Below are positions 26,834 to 35,346 of a stretch of DNA of 64,000 nt, piece by piece (position 1 is the stretch's first letter; each line of letters opens with the position of its first letter). The notes beneath the pieces were generated by a model that had not been told where the DNA came from, did no database searches, and was given only the letters and a program-made list of their open reading frames with translations. A program made the position numbers and the translations under genes. Origin of the DNA: CAZSDP01 sp964605665 (GTDB lineage: Bacteria > Planctomycetota > UBA8108 > UBA1146); contig CAZSDP010000018.1 of NCBI GenBank assembly GCA_964605665.1, positions 1-64,000 on the forward strand, given 5' to 3'.

Positions 26834-29800
26834 ATGGGGCGCGGTTCTTTTTCCTCCGGCGATTTCATCAACAATCGGTATCAGGTGATCGACCGCCTAG
26901 GCGCGGGCGCGATGGGGACGGTCTATCTGGTTGAGGATCTGGTTCGAGTCAACAAGCGAGTTGCACTCAAAGTCCTCAAGTCAGAGACCCTTGATGACAG
27001 TGAATTGTGGTCAAAAGGAGAGTACGAAGCTCTCACTCGATTGCGTCATCCCAATCTCGCACGCGTTCACGACTTTGGTCGCGTCCATGACTCTGAAGAT
27101 TATTACATCGTCAGTGAGTACATTCGGGGCGAAGATCTCTACACCGCGACTCGCGATCTCGCTGAAGAGCAGCTATACGACGTGATCGCCCAAGTTTGTC
27201 GGGCTCTCGAATACATCCATACGCAAGGATATGTGCACTTCGACATCAAGCCAGACAACATCTTGGTGACATACGATCGTTCCGTCGGTTCAGATGATAG
27301 CTCGAAAGTGATGTGGTCTGAGAAGTCGGCCAGTCCATCCGACGCTGGAAAAGGACCACCACGGGTCAAGCTGATCGACTTTGGGTTGGCGGAGCAGCTC
27401 ACCGGGACTTTTGATTTCGCGATCAAGGGAACATTGAACTATGTCGCTCCGGAAATCATTCAGGGCCGCAATCCCGATAAACGCGCAGACTTGTACTCTC
27501 TTGGAGTCACCCTCTACCAAGTCATCACCGGGCAGCTTCCCTTTATTGGGGATGAAGGTGGTGCAATCTCTCGTGAGCAAACGAATTGGCGAGAAGACCT
27601 CAGGCGGGGACTTTCTGGCCAGCCCGATTACATCTTTGAGATCTTGGCTCGTCTACTAGAGGACAAGCCTGAACGACGATTTAGTAGCGGCCGTGAAATC
27701 ATCCAAGCCTTGAATGCTGGTGCGGGTCGACACTACCAAATCGAGACCGCGGAGACGCAAGTTTCGTATCTCTATTGTTCACGGTTGGTCGGCCGACGCA
27801 CCGAACTCAATCGGCTCAAGGAGGAAGCTGACGCAATTTTCCAAGCGTCGCTGCAGCAACGAGCTCCGATCGGTATTGTGCCCAAAGGCGACATATCGGT
27901 GGTGAGTCGTCTTCTCAGAGATGAACGTCGCAAGCGTCCTCCACTCTTTTTGATCTCTGGTGAGATTGGGATCGGTAAATCTCGATTGTTCGAGGAGTTC
28001 TCGCATCATCTCAAGTTGCAGGAAATCCCGGTGCACGTCGGGAACTGCTATGAGACCGCTCATGATCCTTACCAGCCCTTCCGTGAGATCATCGAACAGC
28101 TCGCGCTCTCTGTCGGACTTGATTCTGATGTCTTTTTGAAGCACGCGACTTCTGTTACTCGACTGTGCCCAAAACTGAGATCGTCAGACCTACCTGAGGT
28201 TGACGACAAGGGATTCAGGCCCGACAAGGAACGCCTCTACTTCATCGATTCTTTGTCGAGTTTCATCGTCGAGGCAGCATCGGCTCGTCCCTGTGTGATC
28301 AACCTGAACAACCTTCATTGGGTTGATGATGCATCTGCCGAGTTGCTCGCGCACTTGGTCAAAGCAGTGTGGAACGCAGATGCTCAGCTTCCATGTGAGC
28401 TCCCCCTCATGCTGCTTGGAACTTTGAGATCGGACGAGAGTCTTCCAGATGGACTTCGCGAAGCTCTGAAAGAGATTCGTGAAGAGCAGCGAACCCAAGA
28501 GATTCAACTCCGTCGGTTCAATCGAGCGCAAATTGCAGAGCTCATCCATCACATGCTCTCCATCGACGAAATTCCTCGAGGTTTCCTCGATCGCCTGGAG
28601 GAGAGGACGAGCGGGAATCCGCTCTTTATCGTCGAAATCCTGAAGGTGCTGCAGGAAGAGGGCATCATCGCCAGAGCTGGAGACCACTGGGCGATTCGGG
28701 TCGGGGTCGATCTTGCTCGCGTTGAAATGCCGCTGGGGATCGAGGCAATCTTGCTTCGTCGAGTAAAGGTCTTGGATGCCGCTAAGCGCTCGATCCTGCA
28801 GTGGATGGCAATCTATGACAAGCCGATGTCGATCAAGTTGATCGGTCGATTGCCTGGCCGCGAACCAAATGGTCTTCGTCGTGCGCTCACCGAGCTGGAA
28901 AACCGTGGCATGACGATGAAGGTGATCGATGGAGGGAAACCCCTCTATGCGTTGAGCCAACCAAAGCTCCGCGAGATCGCCTATGAAGACCTTCCTGATG
29001 ATCGTCGCCGAGAATTGCACGGTGAGCTTGCGGAGGCACTTCGTGAGGAATTCCCCGAGCGGGAAGACGAGATTCTCGAAGATCTCGCGCACCACTACCA
29101 AAACTCGGACCGCGCCGAGTTGGCGCTCGAATACACGGTGCGTGCGGGAGATGCTCTTCGGAAGATCTTTGCGCACAAGCGCGCGATCGATCACTTTCGA
29201 CATGCGCTTCGTCAGATCGAAGGTTCGAAAGGGCACTTCGAGACATGGTGCGAGACTCACGAGAAGATCGGTGATATCGCCACGATCTCAGGCGACTATG
29301 GAGTTGCTCAGGGTAGTTACGAGCTTCTCCTCGACCTTGAGCTCAATGAGAGTGTCGAGGCGCGTGATCGGGCGAGGGTTCTCCGGAAAAAGGGAAAGCT
29401 CGACGAGATACAAGGGGACTACTCAAAGTCTCTTCGTGGATACAAAGAAGCTTCAGAGTTGCTAGAAACGTGCTCGACTGCAGAAGACAAGAGCGAGCGC
29501 GTGCGGGTCCACAGTTCGTTGGCCTGGATGCATGTATGTCTAGGTCACTACGAAAAAGCGATGAAGATCTCTGCCGACGCTTTGAGGTTCGCCGAGGAGC
29601 TCACTCAACAGAGTGAGCATGCGATGATCTTCAACACCATTGGTAGCGCAAATTTCTTTCGTGGGAACTTCGAGCAGGCGATCGAGTTTCACACTCGAGC
29701 TCTCGAGATACGCGAGCGATTAGAAAACGCACCTGAAATCATCATCTCTCTCAACAATCTCGGTGAAGCGTACATGGCTTCCGGCGAATACATGGAAGCT

Positions 29801-31168
29801 CTGAAGCACTTCAATCAAGCATGCTCTGCAGCGGAAGAAATTGGCGACGCATTTGGTCGAGCGATGGCCTTGCACCGGCTCGCAGACTCCCATTTGCGTC
29901 TCGGTGATCACGACGAAGCTGAGCGATTCTTGCGTGATTCACTCAAGCTGTCCCGTGATTATCGAATGCGTTTTCTGACGACCAGGAATTACCTGTTGCG
30001 TGGCCGACTTCGCAAGAACCAGGGGCAGCTTTCAAAAGCGGAGGGAGACCTATTTCGGGCACTTGGAGTGTTCGCCCGCCAAGGGAGTCGCCTCAATGTT
30101 GCAGAATGTCTTCTCGAAGTTGCCGAGATCCACTCTATGCGGGGAGACTACGACCAGGCTCTCAGCCTGATTCAAGAGGCGATTGAGAATGCGATTGCCC
30201 TGAACATTTCAAATCTGGAAGCTCGAGCGCGAATTTTGGCGGTGCGAGTCGAGCGAGAAGCAGGAATTGCTGATGCGAAGGCGCTGTTCGACCGACTCGA
30301 ACAGGTTGGAAAGCTCCTGGAGGGAGTCAAGAGCGTGGAACTCCTCGCGGCGCTCGAGCTAGAACACGCCGAGATTCACGTCCAGCAACGTCAGCTCGAG
30401 GAAGCCCGGACAGCATTTCGCAAAGCGGAAGGCTATCTGCGCGAAGTGGTCGATCGACTCCCCCACAAATTCCGTAACAGTTATCTCGCCCTCCATAAAG
30501 TGACGGGTGGCGATAGCTCGAGTGGGGTGTCGGTGAGAGAGGTCGGCTCCGATGCGAAGTCACCTTCTCGAGTGCTGGAGGATGGAGCGAAGACTCAGGT
30601 TGTCCGAAGATCGAAGTCACCTGAGGTGCACGATGAGCGTCAGCACGAGATCGACGCGCAGAATCGGGAGCTGCTGCGAATTGCCGGTTTGTTGCAGGAA
30701 TTGGGGCAAGGAACCAACGTCCACAACATGATCCCCAAGCTCCTCAACTGCATGATTCAAGGCACGGGGGCAGATCTTGGTGCTCTACTCGTGCGGCGAG
30801 GAGATGAAGTTCGAGTTCTCGGCGCCTTTGGGCGGCGAGGGGATCCTATTCGTGGTGCGGGAGAACAGCTGTGCCTCGATGTCCTCGGGCTCGCATGGGA
30901 CTCGAATCAGTCGATATTGGCGAAACGCGTGGTCGACGACCCACGAATCTCCGAATTTGAAGAGCTCTACAAGAATGACGTTGTTTCTCTGGCCGCCCTG
31001 CCATTCAAAATCGATGCCGCTCATCGGGCAGCAATCTACTTGGTGAATCCGGTTCCTGAGCAGTTACAGGCTCCGGCAGGAGGTCCGGTCCTCTTGGCCT
31101 ATCAGAACCTGATTTCGCTGACGCTTCCCCGTGCTATCCAAGCCTCTCGGCCAGCCAATACGCACTGA
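26834..31168 (+). CDS. Ser/Thr kinase-AAA ATPase-TPR-GAF signalling protein
   Basis: The 1444-residue cytoplasmic protein fuses a Hanks-type kinase (about 10-300: GAGAMG, VALK Lys46, catalytic loop HFDIKPDN, intact DFG) to an AAA_16-type ATPase. The ATPase has Walker A GEIGIGKS near 376-384 and a Walker B-like NLNNLHWVDDAS with NN where DD/DE is usual. About ten TPR repeats (roughly 740-1180) and a GAF domain near 1270-1430 follow. This architecture is known from Myxococcota and Planctomycetota 'multi-sensor' kinases. It likely integrates an internal signal. The ATG at 26834 follows GAGG; an in-frame GTG at 26720 would add 38 residues. Confidence 0.9.
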   Translation: MGRGSFSSGDFINNRYQVIDRLGAGAMGTVYLVEDLVRVNKRVALKVLKSETLDDSELWSKGEYEALTRLRHPNLARVHDFGRVHDSEDYYIVSEYIRGEDLYTATRDLAEEQLYDVIAQVCRALEYIHTQGYVHFDIKPDNILVTYDRSVGSDDSSKVMWSEKSASPSDAGKGPPRVKLIDFGLAEQLTGTFDFAIKGTLNYVAPEIIQGRNPDKRADLYSLGVTLYQVITGQLPFIGDEGGAISREQTNWREDLRRGLSGQPDYIFEILARLLEDKPERRFSSGREIIQALNAGAGRHYQIETAETQVSYLYCSRLVGRRTELNRLKEEADAIFQASLQQRAPIGIVPKGDISVVSRLLRDERRKRPPLFLISGEIGIGKSRLFEEFSHHLKLQEIPVHVGNCYETAHDPYQPFREIIEQLALSVGLDSDVFLKHATSVTRLCPKLRSSDLPEVDDKGFRPDKERLYFIDSLSSFIVEAASARPCVINLNNLHWVDDASAELLAHLVKAVWNADAQLPCELPLMLLGTLRSDESLPDGLREALKEIREEQRTQEIQLRRFNRAQIAELIHHMLSIDEIPRGFLDRLEERTSGNPLFIVEILKVLQEEGIIARAGDHWAIRVGVDLARVEMPLGIEAILLRRVKVLDAAKRSILQWMAIYDKPMSIKLIGRLPGREPNGLRRALTELENRGMTMKVIDGGKPLYALSQPKLREIAYEDLPDDRRRELHGELAEALREEFPEREDEILEDLAHHYQNSDRAELALEYTVRAGDALRKIFAHKRAIDHFRHALRQIEGSKGHFETWCETHEKIGDIATISGDYGVAQGSYELLLDLELNESVEARDRARVLRKKGKLDEIQGDYSKSLRGYKEASELLETCSTAEDKSERVRVHSSLAWMHVCLGHYEKAMKISADALRFAEELTQQSEHAMIFNTIGSANFFRGNFEQAIEFHTRALEIRERLENAPEIIISLNNLGEAYMASGEYMEALKHFNQACSAAEEIGDAFGRAMALHRLADSHLRLGDHDEAERFLRDSLKLSRDYRMRFLTTRNYLLRGRLRKNQGQLSKAEGDLFRALGVFARQGSRLNVAECLLEVAEIHSMRGDYDQALSLIQEAIENAIALNISNLEARARILAVRVEREAGIADAKALFDRLEQVGKLLEGVKSVELLAALELEHAEIHVQQRQLEEARTAFRKAEGYLREVVDRLPHKFRNSYLALHKVTGGDSSSGVSVREVGSDAKSPSRVLEDGAKTQVVRRSKSPEVHDERQHEIDAQNRELLRIAGLLQELGQGTNVHNMIPKLLNCMIQGTGADLGALLVRRGDEVRVLGAFGRRGDPIRGAGEQLCLDVLGLAWDSNQSILAKRVVDDPRISEFEELYKNDVVSLAALPFKIDAAHRAAIYLVNPVPEQLQAPAGGPVLLAYQNLISLTLPRAIQASRPANTH

Positions 31169-31237
31169 AGAGACCGACGGCATCAGATTTTGAGGACGTT
31201 GCTGACCTTGAGGGGAGCGGTCTGTACCCTGTGATCC

Positions 31238-32032
31238 ATGCGCATTGTTTCCCTGACCTGTTCTAACACCGAAATTGTCTGTGCCCTCGGTTGCGGAGAG
31301 CAGCTGGTTGGCGTTGACGATCACTCCGACTACCCGGCGGAGACCCTCCAGGGGCTTCCTCGGGTGGGACCGGACTTAGACATCGATATCGGGGCCGTCG
31401 CTGCTCTAAAGCCTGATCTGGTCCTCGGTTCGTTGACGGTGCCCGGTCACGAGAAGGTCGTAGAGGCACTGCAATCCGCCGGTCTTCCCACCCTTGTTTT
31501 GGCTCCGGAGCGTTTGAGAGATATCGAGAACGATATCGGAACGATCGGTGCCGAGCTTGAGGTCGAGGCGCGGGCAGTGGCTCTGATTGATTCGATGCGA
31601 CGAGAGATCGAAAGTCTCTCCCACGCGGTCGATCGTGATCGAGAGCCGGTTCCCATCCTTGTCGAGTGGTGGCCGAAGCCGGTGATTGTCCCCGGGAGAG
31701 ACAGTTGGGTGAATGATCTCTTGGAGAGCGTCGGTGCGTTGAATCCATTTGGTGATCATCCGGCGAAGAGCCTTCCTATTGAGGCGGCGCAGGCGTGTGC
31801 GGCGAAGATCGCAGGAATCTCGATCTCTTGGTGCGGGGTTGAAGAGCGCCGCTATCGTCCAGAGAAAGTGTGGACTCGAGAGGGCTGGGGCCGAGTACCG
31901 GCCGTTGAGGGAAGAATGATTCTTCCCATCTCGGAGGCCTACTTGGGTCGCCCCGGCCCAAGAGTGGTCGAGGGGGCCCGGCGATTGGGCGAGTTGGTTG
32001 CGCAGATTCGGTCCCAGGAGAAGAGTCGCTGA
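31238..32032 (+). CDS. BtuF/FepB-like metal-chelate binding protein without signal peptide
   Basis: The 264-residue protein has the class III substrate-binding fold: RIVSLTCSNTEIVCALGCGEQLVGVDDHSDYP at the start, AALKPDLVLGSL, and a C-terminal DLLESVGALNPF segment, as in BtuF (vitamin B12) and heme/siderophore binding proteins. It begins directly at the mature fold, with no signal peptide or lipobox, so it should be cytoplasmic as written. No permease or ATPase partner is adjacent. 'Cobalamin-binding protein' is the usual family name, but ligand and role are unproven. The selenoprotein follows after 71 bp. Confidence 0.75.
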   Translation: MRIVSLTCSNTEIVCALGCGEQLVGVDDHSDYPAETLQGLPRVGPDLDIDIGAVAALKPDLVLGSLTVPGHEKVVEALQSAGLPTLVLAPERLRDIENDIGTIGAELEVEARAVALIDSMRREIESLSHAVDRDREPVPILVEWWPKPVIVPGRDSWVNDLLESVGALNPFGDHPAKSLPIEAAQACAAKIAGISISWCGVEERRYRPEKVWTREGWGRVPAVEGRMILPISEAYLGRPGPRVVEGARRLGELVAQIRSQEKSR

Positions 32033-32103
32033 AACAGTGGCTGAGAGCTGTCGAAGTTTTTTGTCATCCTTGATCTGATAGTGGCCAGAGAGGAGGCAGA
32101 GTG

Positions 32104-32448
32104 GTGAAGAGAATCAGTTGGTCCTACCACCGCGCAGGCTGAACGAGCTGCAAGAGGGCCCAGGAGTTCCTGGGTGAAGAAGCGATGATCAAAGAGCAAG
32201 TGGATGCGAAGAAGGTCCGAAAGGGCCCTGAAGAGGCTCTCGAACTCGCTCGGGGGTGTCGGCGAGTGGTGATCGCGAAGGGGAAAAAGGTCCTCGATTA
32301 CGACATGAAGAAGACTCCGCCGGAAGATGATGTTCTGATCGGGGGCCTTCTCGGTCCCTCCGGAAATCTCCGAGCTCCCACCTTCTTGGTCGGGAAGACA
32401 CTTGTCGTTGGTTTTCACCAGGAAGCATACGAAGAGGTCTTCGGGTAG
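32104..32448 (+). CDS. ArsC-like selenoprotein (UGA at 32140 read as selenocysteine)
   Basis: Read through the in-frame TGA at 32140-32142, the frame from GTG 32104 encodes 114 residues. It begins VKRISWSYHRAG-U-TSCKR, giving a UxxC redox motif at the start of a thioredoxin/ArsC-like fold, then EFLGEE...VDAKKV...GLLGPSGNLRAPTFLVGKTL with the RAPT cis-Pro region. AGGAGG ends 7 bases before GTG 32104 (GTG 32101 is also possible). A stop at 32071 closes the frame upstream. A conventional call would start at ATG 32185 and lose the active site. The hairpin at 32159 fits a bacterial SECIS. The family is recalled as 'ArsC family (seleno)protein'; its substrate is unknown and true arsenate reduction is not implied. 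Confidence 0.85.
32159..32174 (+). promoter_or_regulatory. SECIS-like hairpin for selenocysteine insertion
   Basis: CCCAGG-AGTT-CCTGGG forms a perfect 6-bp stem with a 4-nt loop that contains GU. It begins 16 nt after the UGA and the loop G is 24 nt after it, within the spacing expected for SelB-dependent bacterial SECIS elements. It lies inside the coding frame, as bacterial SECIS elements do. Confidence 0.75.
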
Positions 32449-32664
32449 GCTCTTGCGATCACCGGTTCTCTTGCTGAGAGAGTGCGGTGTCTTCATAGAA
32501 TCGACTCGACGGGCAATTCACGGATCGAACTGATGCGAAGTGGATTCTACCGGTGGAGGTTCTGCCGTTCCGTTCGGTTGCACAGGTGAGCAATTTTGAT
32601 CGTTTCTACTCAGAGGTAGAGTCAAGTTGGGGGAAGTGCGTTGGGGATTGGAGATCGTGACTAT

Positions 32665-33573
32665 ATGCGGCCTGGTGGGCGCTTCGGTCGTCTGTCATTT
32701 GAAGTCCTCCCGGTCCTGATCGGAATCAATGTTCTGGTTTGGCTCATGTGGTTTGTTGCGATCAAGCAACTCCCTGATCAAACCCTTAACAGATTCATGA
32801 ATGCGAATTTCGCAATTGGCGCTCGGCAGATTGAAGCCGGGCACATCTGGACTCTATTGACCGCCGCATTCTCCCATCAGGATTTTTTCCCTCATTTCGT
32901 TTTCAACATGATCATGCTCTTTCTTCTCGGCCGCATCATGATCAGTCGTTGGGGATCAAAGAAGTTCTTGAAGATCTATCTCTTCTTTGCCGTTTTTTCT
33001 TGCGCGATGCAGCCACTCCTCACGTGGCTCGGCTGGCCGAATAGTTCTGCGCTTGGGGCTTCGGGGGCGATCTCGGGATTGCTGATGTGCTTCGCTCTCT
33101 ATTGGCCACAAGCGAAGGTTTATTTGTTCATGATTCTCCCGATCAAGGCGTGGCAGATTGTCGCTTTGGGAGGAGGCTATGATCTCTACCAGTTGATCAA
33201 TGAGTGGCGAACCGGATTCAATAGTGATGGAATCGGTCATGGAGTTCACCTCGGAGGATTTTTAGCCGCCGTTATTTATGTACGTGGATTTGAGCGCGGT
33301 CGACTCGATCGATTTATTCCGAGATGGAATCGGGGGTCACGCACTTCACGTAAGGGCGCTCCTCGCGGCAGAATTCTCCGTCCCGATGAGCAGACTTGGA
33401 CATCGAGCTCAGCCTCTCCACGTCAGCAGTCCGGACTTTCTTCTGCAGAAGAACGAGAACTCGACAATCTGTTGGGGAAAGTGAGTCGAGGTGGGCTCGA
33501 CTCATTGACGCCAAAAGAGCTGAAGGCTCTCGAAGAAATCTCGCAACGGAAAAGAAAATCGGGTCGCCCCTAA
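32665..33573 (+). CDS. Rhomboid-family intramembrane serine protease
   Basis: The 302-residue membrane protein has six predicted helices and the rhomboid catalytic pair: Ser133 in GASGAISG and His195 in IGHGVHLGGF, with the supporting HFVFNMIMLF segment in helix 2. The C-terminal soluble tail (ELDNLLGKVSRGGLDSLTPK...) matches the small domain often fused to this rhomboid group (DUF6576-like). It should cleave membrane proteins within the bilayer; its substrates are unknown. ATG 32665 is preferred. TTG 32641, with GGGGGAA just before it, is a real alternative adding 8 residues. Confidence 0.92.
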   Translation: MRPGGRFGRLSFEVLPVLIGINVLVWLMWFVAIKQLPDQTLNRFMNANFAIGARQIEAGHIWTLLTAAFSHQDFFPHFVFNMIMLFLLGRIMISRWGSKKFLKIYLFFAVFSCAMQPLLTWLGWPNSSALGASGAISGLLMCFALYWPQAKVYLFMILPIKAWQIVALGGGYDLYQLINEWRTGFNSDGIGHGVHLGGFLAAVIYVRGFERGRLDRFIPRWNRGSRTSRKGAPRGRILRPDEQTWTSSSASPRQQSGLSSAEERELDNLLGKVSRGGLDSLTPKELKALEEISQRKRKSGRP

Positions 33574-33637
33574 CTCTACATCGCTGAGTGCGGGCCCGGT
33601 TGAAGTCATCGCGTCACCACTTCACGGAAGTAGCAGC

Positions 33638-33988
33638 ATGTTCCGTGCTCTCCGTACCTTCCTCTTACGTCTTCGTCTCGCTGCAAGAGCCCGAAAGGAA
33701 CTCCGTCGCATACTCTCCGATCCGGAGCGGTTGCAAGGAACGTCTTTGCGTCCTGCTCATGCCGCTCGGGCAGACTTGATCAGCTTTGAAAGTGATGGAG
33801 AGAGTCTGACCCTTCTCCGGTTTTCGATCTTGCGGCATCCGCGCCCCCACCGATTTTCCAGCCAACACCACCTTGTGGCGGAGTACTGGCAGATCGAGCT
33901 TCCCTCGGGTGAACTCCGACGAGACCGGGGGGTGAATCTCTCGAAATTGCAGGGAGACAGCGACGGAAGACCGGCAGGGAGGCCATGA
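33638..33988 (+). CDS. Hypothetical small basic protein
   Basis: The 116-residue frame starts with an amphipathic Arg-rich helix (FRALRTFLLRLRLAARARKE) and has a beta-like middle (ESLTLLRFSIL...HHLVAEYWQIELPSGEL). No family is recognised. GGAAG lies about 8 bases before the ATG. An antisense frame of similar length (33665-34105) overlaps, so the coding call is uncertain. It lies in a 638-bp gap between the rhomboid and the M42 peptidase on the same strand. Confidence 0.4.
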   Translation: MFRALRTFLLRLRLAARARKELRRILSDPERLQGTSLRPAHAARADLISFESDGESLTLLRFSILRHPRPHRFSSQHHLVAEYWQIELPSGELRRDRGVNLSKLQGDSDGRPAGRP

Positions 33989-34142
33989 TTCGGTCAATAT
34001 CGACCACTGTTCAGCGCCGAGAGCTTGGAACACCTTGACCCAACGCGGTTCCTCATCGAAGCTTCTCTTGCCGACTGCTGTCTCAGATGGAGTATCGGCG
34101 ATCAATCGGCAGTCGAAGTGACTCGACGGCTCAATTGCATTT

Positions 34143-34194
34143 CAATGAGGGAGGGTCCGCGACTCGGCCTCTATTCCGTTCAACCCTCCCATTG
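34143..34194 (+). promoter_or_regulatory. Leader stem-loop ending at the ribosome site of the M42 gene
   Basis: CAATGAGGGAGGGT pairs with ACCCTCCCATTG over 12 bp with a 2-nt bulge and a 26-nt loop. The 3' arm is followed at once by AGGAAGG, the Shine-Dalgarno of the 34212 start. Folding could expose or mask the ribosome site, or stabilise the mRNA. Confidence 0.45.
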
Positions 34195-34211
34195 AGGAAG
34201 GCTTCATTCAT

Positions 34212-35252
34212 ATGAAATTGCTTAAGGAACTTTGCGAAGCCCATGGTGCTCCTGGCTTCGAGGATGCGATTCGCGACATTTTCCGTCGAGAGATGGAGCC
34301 GCTCTGCGATCAGATCGAAGTGGATGGACTCGGTAATGTCATCGCCATCAAGCATGGAAAAAGTGCTGACGCCAAGAAAGTGATGCTCGCTGGTCATATG
34401 GACGAGATCGGTTTCGTGGTGAAGCACGTTGATGACAACGGTTTTCTTCGTTTGTCTCCTCTCGGGGGCTTCGATCCAAAAACTCTCATCGCAAAGCGAG
34501 TGTTGATTCAGTCGAGTCACGGAGGAGACATCGTTGGTTTTGTCGGTTGCAAGCCGATTCACATCATGACTCCAGAAGACAGAAAGAGAATGCCGACGGT
34601 TCCCGAGCTGTTCGTGGACACCGGGCTCGATGGTGACACCGCTCAGAAGCAAATTGAGATCGGAGATCCGGTAACGCTGTACCAGGATTTCATGCAGGTT
34701 GGTGACAACTGCCGTGGGAAGTCCCTCGACAACCGAGTGAGTATCTACACTCTGATCGAGACAATGCGTCGCCTCAAGGATCCAGAGGTGACGGTTTATG
34801 CGGTTGCTACAAGCCAAGAAGAAGTCGGCTTGCGCGGCGCGATGACCGCTTCGCACCGTATTGAGCCAGATCTTGGGGTCGCCATCGATGTGACGCTCGC
34901 CTGCGACATTCCTGGTGCGAAACCAGATGAGACGATCACAAAATTGGGTGGGGGAGTCGGAATCAAAGTTCACGACTCTTCTCTGATCTGTCATCCGAAA
35001 TTGGTCAAAGCGATGCGTAACATCGCGCGTCAGAACGAGATTCCCTTCCAAATGGAGATCTTGACCCATGGTGGAACGGATGCCGGAGGGATTCAAAGGG
35101 GAGGCAGCGCGGTTCCGGCGATCACTTTGAGTGTGCCTTGCCGATACGTGCATACGGTCGTCGAAACGGTCAGCGAGAAAGATCTAGAAGGCACGGTCAG
35201 CTTACTGACGAAGTTCCTAGAGGAGGCCCACGAGGTCGATCTCTCTTACTAG
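34212..35252 (+). CDS. M42 family metallo-aminopeptidase
   Basis: The 346-residue cytoplasmic enzyme belongs to the M42 family (glutamyl/deblocking aminopeptidases, TET-type dodecamers). Visible motifs are the opening ELCEAHGAPGFEDAIRD, the metal-ligand segments LAGHMDEIGF and DNRVS, the catalytic glutamate pair in SQEEVGLRGA, DVTLACD, and the last ligand region GGTDAG...GRYVHT-like CRYVHTVVE. All key segments are present and length is typical. It trims peptides using two zinc or cobalt ions. GAGGAAGG precedes the ATG. It is a lone gene with a stem-loop leader. Confidence 0.94.
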   Translation: MKLLKELCEAHGAPGFEDAIRDIFRREMEPLCDQIEVDGLGNVIAIKHGKSADAKKVMLAGHMDEIGFVVKHVDDNGFLRLSPLGGFDPKTLIAKRVLIQSSHGGDIVGFVGCKPIHIMTPEDRKRMPTVPELFVDTGLDGDTAQKQIEIGDPVTLYQDFMQVGDNCRGKSLDNRVSIYTLIETMRRLKDPEVTVYAVATSQEEVGLRGAMTASHRIEPDLGVAIDVTLACDIPGAKPDETITKLGGGVGIKVHDSSLICHPKLVKAMRNIARQNEIPFQMEILTHGGTDAGGIQRGGSAVPAITLSVPCRYVHTVVETVSEKDLEGTVSLLTKFLEEAHEVDLSY

Positions 35253-35281
35253 AGCCGTCATCGTCGACCGAGCATCGCTTG

Positions 35282-35318
35282 AGCCCCTCACCGGCGGGAG
35301 AGCCGTTGGGGGGCTTTT
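35282..35318. terminator. Likely terminator between the convergent M42 and rsmD genes
   Basis: AGCCCC (35282-35287) pairs with GGGGCT (35310-35315) around a GC-rich loop, followed by TTT. It lies between two convergent genes, 30 bp after the M42 stop. The T run is short, so the call is moderate. Confidence 0.45.
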
Positions 35319-35346
35319 GCATCGGAAGCGACGGCCTCGACGTATC

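Noticed and set aside
28190..29260. Long open frame (356 codons) on the minus strand inside the kinase-AAA-TPR gene
   Set aside because: It overlaps a well-supported gene with intact domains. GC-rich DNA gives long antisense frames, and its translation matches no family.
32185..32448. Conventional 87-residue gene starting at ATG 32185
   Set aside because: It lacks a ribosome site and active site; the upstream frame with UGA fits better.
33665..34105. Minus-strand frame opposite the hypothetical gene at 33638
   Set aside because: The plus frame has a better start site and more protein-like composition; neither is strong.
34131..35153. Minus-strand frame of 340 codons across the M42 gene
   Set aside because: The plus strand encodes a complete M42 peptidase with all metal-ligand segments; the antisense is its shadow.
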